Source: Bradyrhizobium sp. CER78 (GTDB lineage: Bacteria; Pseudomonadota; Alphaproteobacteria; Rhizobiales; Xanthobacteraceae). Taken from it: a DNA stretch of 64,000 bases. The stretch lies in NCBI RefSeq assembly GCF_029846235.1, contig NZ_JARVWP010000009.1, forward strand, positions 1-64,000, in the 5' to 3' direction. A program made the position numbers and the translations under genes. Below the pieces are notes generated by a model. That model saw nothing but the letters and a program-made list of their open reading frames with translations. It searched no databases and was not told the DNA's origin. Below are positions 60,333-64,000 of the stretch, piece after piece. Numbering within the stretch: the first letter of the stretch is position 1; each line of letters opens with the position of its first letter.

Positions 60333-61919
60333 TCAGTAGCCGAGCGCGCAACCGTCCTTGCGCGGATCGGAGCCGCCGGTCAGCGTGCCCTTGTCCCAAT
60401 CGATCCAGATGCCCTGGCCGCCGCCGAGCGGCGCGACCACGCTGGTGGTCTTGTGGCCGATCTTCTTCAGGCCTTCGACAATCTCCGCCGGCACGCTGTC
60501 CTCGAGCTGATAGACGCCCTCGTAATGCAGGCCGCGCGGCATGTCGATCGCTTCCTGAATGTCACAGCCATAGTCGAGCATGTTGGTCAGCACACGGGTC
60601 TGCCCGACCGGCTGATACTGCCCGCCCATCACGCCATACGGCATGACCGCACGGCCGTTTTTGGTGGCCAGCGCCGGGATGATGGTGTGCAGCGGACGCT
60701 TGCCCGGCGCGATGCAATTCGGATGGCCGGGCTGGATGCGGAAGCCGCCGGCGCGGTTCTGCAGCAGGACGCCGGTCTTGTTGGAGACGATCGCCGAGCC
60801 GAACGAATGCGCGATCGAGTTGATGAAGGAGCAGACGTTGCGATCCTTGTCGACCACCGTGATGTAGACGGTCGACGGATTCATCGGCGGCGCGACGTTC
60901 GGCAGTTCGAGCAGCCGGTCCATCCGGATGTTCTTGATGTGCTCGTCGGCGAATTCCTTCGAAAGGATGCCGGCGACATCGACGTGGGCGTGCTGGGGAT
61001 CACCGATATATTGCTCGCGCATCATGTAGGCGATGCGCGCGGCCTCCGCCTCGAGGTGGAAGCGCTCGATGCTGAGCGGCTTGAACTTGGTCAGGTCGAA
61101 GCGCGACAGGATGTTGAGCATCACCAGCATGGTGATGCCCGGGCCGTTCGGCGGGCACTGCCAGACGTCGTAGCCCTTGTACATCGTGCCGATCGGCGAG
61201 GTCGTCTCGGTCGAATGCGCCGCGAAGTCCTCGAGCGTGTGCAGGCCGCCGATGCCGCGCAGCGTGTCGACCATGTCGGCGGCGATCTCGCCGCTATAGA
61301 AGGCGTCGCGGCCCTTCTGCGCGATGGCGCGTAGCGTCTTGCCGAGCTCGGGCTGGCGGATCACGTCGCTGGCGACCGCAGGCTTGCCGTGCGGCAACAG
61401 ATAGCGCTCGGTGTTGGTGCCGTTCTTCAGCTTCTCGAAGCCGTTCTTCCAGTCGAAGGCGATGCGCGGAGCGACGACATAGCCTTCTTCGGCGGCCTTG
61501 ATCGCGGGCTGCAGCAGCCGGTCGAAGCCGAACTTGCCGTGATCCCTGAGGATCACGTCCCAGGCATCGATGGCGCCGGGAATGCTGACGGCATGCGCCG
61601 AGGTCAGCGGCACCGAATGGATCTTGCGCTCGAGATACCAGTCGGCGGTCGCCGCCATCGGCGCCCGGCCGCTGCCGTTGTAGGCCGTGATCTTGCCCTC
61701 GCCCTTCGGCTGGATCAGCGCAAAGCAGTCGCCGCCGATGCCGGTCGATTGCGGCTCGATGACGCCGAGCAGCGCGCAGGCCGCGACCGCAGCGTCCGCG
61801 GCCGTGCCGCCCTCGCGCATCACCTCGATGGCCACCAGCGTCGCCTGCGGATGCGATGTGGCAACCATCGCGTTCTGGGCGTGGACCGTGGAACGGCCGG
61901 CGAAGTGGAAATTCCTCAT
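60333..61919 (-). CDS. Gamma-glutamyltransferase family protein (YwrD-like)
   Basis: A 528-residue N-terminal-nucleophile hydrolase that should self-cleave into two subunits. The predicted nucleophile is Thr350 in PSTVYITVVDKDR. Typical enzymes read TTHxSVVD, so the following Thr-His are replaced by Val-Tyr here. Other family blocks are present: GGTAADAAVAACALLGVIEP, STGIGGDCFALIQPKGEGKI and PGKRPLHTIIPALATKNGRA. From ATG 61919 there is no signal peptide, so it is probably cytoplasmic, unlike classical periplasmic enzymes. It may act on gamma-glutamyl amides other than glutathione. Confidence 0.87.
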   Translation of the reverse strand: MRNFHFAGRSTVHAQNAMVATSHPQATLVAIEVMREGGTAADAAVAACALLGVIEPQSTGIGGDCFALIQPKGEGKITAYNGSGRAPMAATADWYLERKIHSVPLTSAHAVSIPGAIDAWDVILRDHGKFGFDRLLQPAIKAAEEGYVVAPRIAFDWKNGFEKLKNGTNTERYLLPHGKPAVASDVIRQPELGKTLRAIAQKGRDAFYSGEIAADMVDTLRGIGGLHTLEDFAAHSTETTSPIGTMYKGYDVWQCPPNGPGITMLVMLNILSRFDLTKFKPLSIERFHLEAEAARIAYMMREQYIGDPQHAHVDVAGILSKEFADEHIKNIRMDRLLELPNVAPPMNPSTVYITVVDKDRNVCSFINSIAHSFGSAIVSNKTGVLLQNRAGGFRIQPGHPNCIAPGKRPLHTIIPALATKNGRAVMPYGVMGGQYQPVGQTRVLTNMLDYGCDIQEAIDMPRGLHYEGVYQLEDSVPAEIVEGLKKIGHKTTSVVAPLGGGQGIWIDWDKGTLTGGSDPRKDGCALGY

Positions 61920-62113
61920 AACGGAGAGCTCGCTTGATCGTGATGGGCTGATGCTGCTGCGGCGGATGGGCGCCAAAGGGATAGCAAGGGGATCGAAAGT
62001 ACATGGCACATTCATCCCCGACTGAGCAATGCCTGGCATGCCAGAGGGATTATCCCGGTAATGCATGGCTTTGCGGGGTTACGCCGACCCGGCCGGGCTG
62101 ATAAACCCCGGCC

Positions 62114-62866
62114 ATGCCCCTCAAGGTCGCCGCCTTCTACCAGTTCGCCGCGCTGCCCGACTTCCGCGCGTTGCGCGAGCCGCTGCGCGCGCTCTGCGCG
62201 GGGCTCGATCTCAAGGGCAGCGTGCTGCTCGCGCATGAGGGCATCAACGGCACCATCGCCGGCAGCGACCAAGCGATCGATGGCTTCGTCGCCGAACTCA
62301 GGCACGGGCCGCTGTTCGGCAGCCGCCTCGACAATCTCGAGCTGAAATTCTCCGAGGCCGCGCAGATGCCGTTCCAGCGGCTCAAGGTACGGCTGAAGAA
62401 AGAGATCGTGACGCTCGGCGACACCACCGTCGATCCGACGCGGCAGGTCGGCACCTATGTCGACGCCGCCGACTGGAACGAACTCATCGCCTCGCCTGAC
62501 ATCATGGTGCTCGACACCCGCAACGCATTCGAGGTCGCGATGGGCAGCTTCGAAGGCGCGATCGATCCCAGGATCGCGAGCTTTGGACAGTTCAAGGAAT
62601 TTGCCGCGCGGCACCTCGACCCCGCGAAGCACCGCCGGATCGCAATGTTCTGCACCGGCGGCATCCGCTGCGAGAAGGCGAGCGCCTATCTGCTCGCGCA
62701 GGGCTTCGCCGAGGTCTATCACCTCAAGGGCGGCATCCTCAGATATCTCGAGGAAACGCCGCAGCACGACAGCCGCTGGCGCGGCGACTGTTTTGTGTTC
62801 GACGAGCGTGTCGCGCTCGGCCACGGGCTGCGCGAGCGTGGATGCGAGGACGCCACGCATGAATGA
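62114..62866 (+). CDS. trhO: tRNA uridine(34) hydroxylase TrhO (rhodanese family)
   Basis: A 250-residue enzyme that hydroxylates U34 in certain tRNAs using prephenate-independent oxygen chemistry. The N-terminal UPF0176 domain is VAAFYQFAALPDFRALREPL with LLAHEGINGTIAGS, and the rhodanese domain has the active Cys180 in MFCTGGIRCEKAS. Length and motif order match YceA/TrhO. It starts at ATG 62114. The end overlaps the slyX start by eight bases, so the two are translationally coupled. Confidence 0.92.
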   Translation: MPLKVAAFYQFAALPDFRALREPLRALCAGLDLKGSVLLAHEGINGTIAGSDQAIDGFVAELRHGPLFGSRLDNLELKFSEAAQMPFQRLKVRLKKEIVTLGDTTVDPTRQVGTYVDAADWNELIASPDIMVLDTRNAFEVAMGSFEGAIDPRIASFGQFKEFAARHLDPAKHRRIAMFCTGGIRCEKASAYLLAQGFAEVYHLKGGILRYLEETPQHDSRWRGDCFVFDERVALGHGLRERGCEDATHE

Positions 62867-63074
62867 CACGGCAAGACTGATCGAACGGATCGATGCGCTG
62901 GAGGTCCGCCTGACCTATCAGGACGAAACCATCGAGACGCTCAACCAAACCATCACGGCGCAATGGAAGCAGATCGACGCGTTGACACGCCAGCTCGCCG
63001 AGCTGCGCGACCGGCTTCAGGAGGCCGAACGCCAGGCGCCAGGCCCCGCTAACGAGCGCCCACCGCACTATTGA
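62859..63074 (+). CDS. slyX: SlyX family protein
   Basis: A 71-residue coiled-coil protein starting MNDTARLIERIDALEVRLTY, then QDETIETLNQTITAQWKQID with heptad spacing throughout, and a Pro-rich tail ERPPHY typical of SlyX. Its function is unclear (associated with peptidyl-prolyl isomerase SlyD in enterobacteria). It is coupled to trhO by an overlapping ATGAATGA. Confidence 0.9.
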   Translation: MNDTARLIERIDALEVRLTYQDETIETLNQTITAQWKQIDALTRQLAELRDRLQEAERQAPGPANERPPHY

Positions 63075-63104
63075 TCGGCGCCGCCGGACTGCCGCGGCAC
63101 CGGA

Positions 63105-63992
63105 CTACATGTTGCTCGCCTGACGCATCGGCTTGGCGCCGCTGAAGAACAGGCTGGACAACCGCTGCACCATCGCCGTCGCGCGGCTGCCCTCGAGGCC
63201 CGGACGAACACACAGCAGGCGCTTCTGCACCGGAAGCTCCGGAAGATAATAGTCCTTCGCCGAAATCAGCGAGGACGGGATCATCCGCTCGGGGCACGCC
63301 GTCAGGCCGTATCCGGCCCGTGCGGCTTCCAGTCGCAGTTGGTGGTTCGGGCTCCTGAACACGATCTTGTACGAGATGTTGTGCCTGGTGAGCGTCCGGA
63401 TCATCCAGTCGTCGCCCGGCCACGCCAGGATCGGGATCGGGGCGCCCGGCCGCAGCACAAAATCGCGTGATCGCACCCACAGCGAACGCTCGTCGGCCTC
63501 GGCGGCGATCGTCACCTCGTCTTCGTTCTCATGTGACGGGTTGCTGTAGACGAAGGCGATGTCGATGTAGCCGTCGATCAATCCCCTGATCACGATCGGC
63601 GACATATCGACGTGAACCAGCACGTCGGCGAGCGCGTCGGCGGGATGCAGCTTGAGGAACTCCTCGGCGAGCATCGTGCTCATGCCGAGCCGCAACGGCT
63701 GCGGTCCTTCATGATTGCCGCCGAGCCGAAGCAGCTGATCGTTCGCTTCGAGGATGCGCCTTGCCTGCTGCACGGCAACCTTGCCGAGCTCGGTGGTCGT
63801 GGTGCCGTTTGCCGTTTTGACGAAGAGCGCGCCACCAACCAGGCTCTGCAGTCGTTTGACCTGCGAACTGATCGCCGGCTGACTGAGGCCGAGACGCTCC
63901 CCGGCCTTCGATAGACTTCCCGTCTCTGCAATCGCAACGACGGTGCGAACGATTTCAGTAGGAATATTCAAATGCTGACGTGGTCTGTGCAT
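63105..63992 (-). CDS. LysR family transcriptional regulator
   Basis: A 295-residue regulator. The helix-turn-helix is RTVVAIAETGSLSKAGERLG, then LSQPAISSQVKRLQSLVGGALF, the standard LysR start. The C-terminal part is a two-lobed periplasmic-binding-like sensor (LRLGMSTMLAEEFLKLHPAD; IDIAFVYSNPS). No divergent target gene is visible because the window ends eight bases after the start. It is convergent with slyX. Confidence 0.9.
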   Translation of the reverse strand: MHRPRQHLNIPTEIVRTVVAIAETGSLSKAGERLGLSQPAISSQVKRLQSLVGGALFVKTANGTTTTELGKVAVQQARRILEANDQLLRLGGNHEGPQPLRLGMSTMLAEEFLKLHPADALADVLVHVDMSPIVIRGLIDGYIDIAFVYSNPSHENEDEVTIAAEADERSLWVRSRDFVLRPGAPIPILAWPGDDWMIRTLTRHNISYKIVFRSPNHQLRLEAARAGYGLTACPERMIPSSLISAKDYYLPELPVQKRLLCVRPGLEGSRATAMVQRLSSLFFSGAKPMRQASNM

Positions 63993-64000
63993 CGCGAGCC

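Noticed and set aside
60323..60336. TTGATCGCGATCAG resembling an FNR/FixK box upstream of the FKBP gene
   Set aside because: One base breaks the symmetric core, it overlaps the preceding stop codon, and no anaerobic function is encoded nearby.

Overview
The window is high-GC DNA from an alphaproteobacterium, most likely Bradyrhizobium or a close relative. Three things point there: strong third-position GC bias, an aerobic, transport- and catabolism-rich gene set, and intergenic palindromic repeats of the kind known from Bradyrhizobium and Rhodopseudomonas. The genus is an inference from gene content and repeats. No rRNA, tRNA, CRISPR array, transposase or phage gene was seen, so this reads as ordinary chromosome with short accessory-looking stretches (about 1.7-2.6, 46.8-52.3 and 55.0-55.3 kb).

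Layout. 0-16.9 kb holds single genes and small units: a winged-helix/TPR regulator divergent from a DUF1127 gene, a periplasmic trypsin-like protease, a membrane SPFH protein coupled to a tiny ribbon-helix-helix protein, HtpX, a lytic transglycosylase, an SDR plus an Old Yellow Enzyme, and a MarR/flavin monooxygenase divergent pair with visible operators. 17.0-26.4 kb is a glycerol uptake and oxidation locus on the minus strand (glpR, then glpD-S-T-P-Q-U-V): an ABC importer brings glycerol in, GlpD oxidises glycerol-3-phosphate, and a DeoR-type GlpR probably controls it. No glycerol kinase gene is present in the window. 27.6-33.7 kb is a tightly overlapping beta-oxidation operon (fadE-type acyl-CoA dehydrogenase, thiolase, two-domain hydratase/dehydrogenase, thioesterase).

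34-45 kb carries a gluconolactonase-like secreted protein, a flavin reductase, an RND efflux operon (adaptor, pump, TetR) with a palindromic operator, an MFS permease, an AlkZ/YcaQ-like DNA glycosylase and an OmpA-family protein. 45.4-54.5 kb is envelope-centred: two PMT/ArnT-type glycosyltransferases, a FecR-domain protein paired with a nearly passenger-less autotransporter barrel, small secreted proteins and a two-component system whose promoter carries three GTAAT repeats at exact 11-bp spacing. 54.5-64 kb holds metabolic singletons (VOC protein, amidohydrolase, enoyl-CoA hydratase, His-rich cupin, CsbD stress protein, D-2-hydroxyacid dehydrogenase, FKBP, gamma-glutamyltransferase), then trhO-slyX and a LysR regulator.

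Main points for a second look: the two glycerol ABC ATPases carry complementary motif defects that predict one dead and one live ATP site; the SPFH/ribbon-helix-helix pair has an AT-hook-like tail and an AT-rich palindrome upstream; two consensus EcfG general-stress promoters sit before a CsbD gene and an uncharacterised 64-residue protein; and a palindromic repeat at 25.4 kb is interrupted by a second palindromic unit, with an uninterrupted copy at the left edge of the window for comparison.
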